In this document: one piece after another, positions 5,542 to 6,232 of the stretch
Position numbering within the stretch: the first letter of the stretch is position 1
Layout of the letters: each line of letters opens with the position of its first letter
Assembly (NCBI GenBank): GCA_018883305.1
Contig: VEQI01000211.1
Location: 1-6,232, forward strand
Origin: Limnohabitans sp.
GTDB lineage: Bacteria > Pseudomonadota > Gammaproteobacteria > Burkholderiales > Burkholderiaceae_C
Direction: 5' to 3'
Length of the DNA stretch: 6,232 nt
Notes under the pieces: generated by a model
The model's database searches: none
What the model was told of the DNA's origin: nothing
Seen by the model: the letters and a program-made list of their open reading frames with translations, nothing else
Program-made: the position numbers and the translations under genes

Positions 5542-6232
5542 TCAGTTCAGTTCGTCATCCGCCTTGCGGGACTTCACATCCACAGTGTGAATCACCTTCA
5601 CGGCCTGGTCGTCCGGTATTTCGCTGTACGACAAGACTGTCAGATCATTGACACGCTGCTTGGCCGCCTTGGACAACCAGCCGCGGATCAACGGAGACAC
5701 CACCAGCACCGCCGGATGGCCTTCTTCCTCCAGGAAGTGGCAACCTGCACGCAAAGAGGCAAACAGGTTTTCCGACAAGTTGGGCTCCAGAACCACGGGC
5801 TGTCCGGGTTGGCTTTGCTGCAAGACGTTATGCAATAACTGTTCCAGGCTGGGTTCAAGGGTCATCACCGACAGGTTGCTTTGCTCGTCGATCAGTGACT
5901 GCATGATCATGCGTCCCAGTTTGGGCCGCACCAGGCCGGTCAGTTGCTCCGGGTCATTGGTACGGGCGGTGGCATCGGTGAGCGTTTCAACGATGGTGCG
6001 GATGTCGCGGATGGACACCGACTCGGCCAGTAACTGCTGCAACACGCGGGTCAGGGCGCCCACGCTGATCTTGCCGGGCACCAGATCTTCCACCAACTTG
6101 GGCGACTTGGCTGCCAGCTTGTCCAGCAATTGCTGGGTGTCGTCGTGGCTCAGCAGATCGGCAGCGTTTTCGCGCAGCACTTTATTCAGATGGGTGGAGA
6201 TGGCCGTGCTGCCGTCCACCACGGTGTAGCCC
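5542..6232 (-). CDS. flhA: FlhA, flagellar type III export gate protein, C-terminal part (cut by right window edge)
   Basis: FlhA forms the nonameric export gate of the flagellar type III secretion apparatus; its cytoplasmic domain binds chaperone-substrate complexes such as FliS-flagellin. The visible 229 or so residues run from GYTVVD to the natural stop and cover the later part of that domain. Family signatures in order are GYTVVDGSTAISTHL, LLDKLAAKSPKLVEDLVPG, VLQQLLAESVSIRDIRTIVETL, DPEQLTGLVRPKLGRMI and, near the end, HPAVLVVSPLIRGWLSKAA and LTVLSYSEIPDDQAVKV. The reading frame continues open past the window edge, and the transmembrane half lies outside it. The first GTG/ATG visible inside the window is internal, not a start. 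flhF begins 12 bases after the stop, and the tail (KSRKADDELN) is charged. Confidence 0.96.
   Translation of the reverse strand, partial: GYTVVDGSTAISTHLNKVLRENAADLLSHDDTQQLLDKLAAKSPKLVEDLVPGKISVGALTRVLQQLLAESVSIRDIRTIVETLTDATARTNDPEQLTGLVRPKLGRMIMQSLIDEQSNLSVMTLEPSLEQLLHNVLQQSQPGQPVVLEPNLSENLFASLRAGCHFLEEEGHPAVLVVSPLIRGWLSKAAKQRVNDLTVLSYSEIPDDQAVKVIHTVDVKSRKADDELN

Noticed and set aside
4843..5838. Long open frame of 331 codons on the plus strand
   Set aside because: It runs antisense across flhF and flhA, its product is rich in His/Gly/Arg/Gln without recognisable domains, and the minus-strand proteins are unmistakable flagellar families. It is a codon-bias shadow.
5542..6222. Reading flhA as starting at the GTG at 6222
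   Set aside because: The frame stays open upstream and encodes GYT before VVD, as in the middle of FlhA; the true start lies beyond the window.

Overview
The window is one contiguous piece of a flagellar and motility locus. Every gene supported here lies on the minus strand, so the genes are transcribed from the right edge towards the left. In transcription order they are: the C-terminal part of flhA (cut by the right edge), flhF, flhG (fleN/ylxH), fliA, an unnamed single-pass membrane protein gene, fliS, motA, and the N-terminal part of motB (cut by the left edge). I see no rRNA, tRNA, mobile element or CRISPR array, and no gap without a gene exceeds about 110 bases.

The proteins and their order (flhA-flhF-flhG-fliA) point to a Gram-negative bacterium of the Pseudomonadota with a polar-type flagellar programme. 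Beta- or Gammaproteobacteria fit best. The MotA is of the long (about 286 residue) class that is also common in Alphaproteobacteria, so I would not fix the class from this window alone. Base composition is moderately GC-rich by eye and looks even across the window, with no sign of a recently acquired insert.

The genes fall into two blocks. The first (flhA to the unnamed membrane protein) is extremely compact: flhA and flhF are 12 bases apart, and flhF/flhG, flhG/fliA and fliA/unknown each overlap by four bases (GTGA, ATGA, ATGA). This suggests one transcript with translational coupling. It encodes export-gate control (FlhA), placement and number control of flagella (FlhF, FlhG), the sigma-28 factor that switches on late genes (FliA), and an unknown protein tied to FliA. 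The second block (fliS-motA-motB) begins after a 109-base gap that holds a good match to a FliA-dependent promoter (1740-1766, minus strand). The sigma factor made by block one can therefore plausibly turn on block two: the flagellin export chaperone FliS and the stator proteins MotA and MotB.

Most worth a second look: (1) FlhF has lost several conserved residues of its SRP-type GTPase site, notably the aspartate of the DTxR-type motif; (2) FlhG lacks the N-terminal DQAxxLR helix that activates FlhF in other systems; (3) the unnamed 265-residue membrane protein is translationally coupled to fliA; (4) fliS sits with the stator genes rather than beside fliC/fliD.
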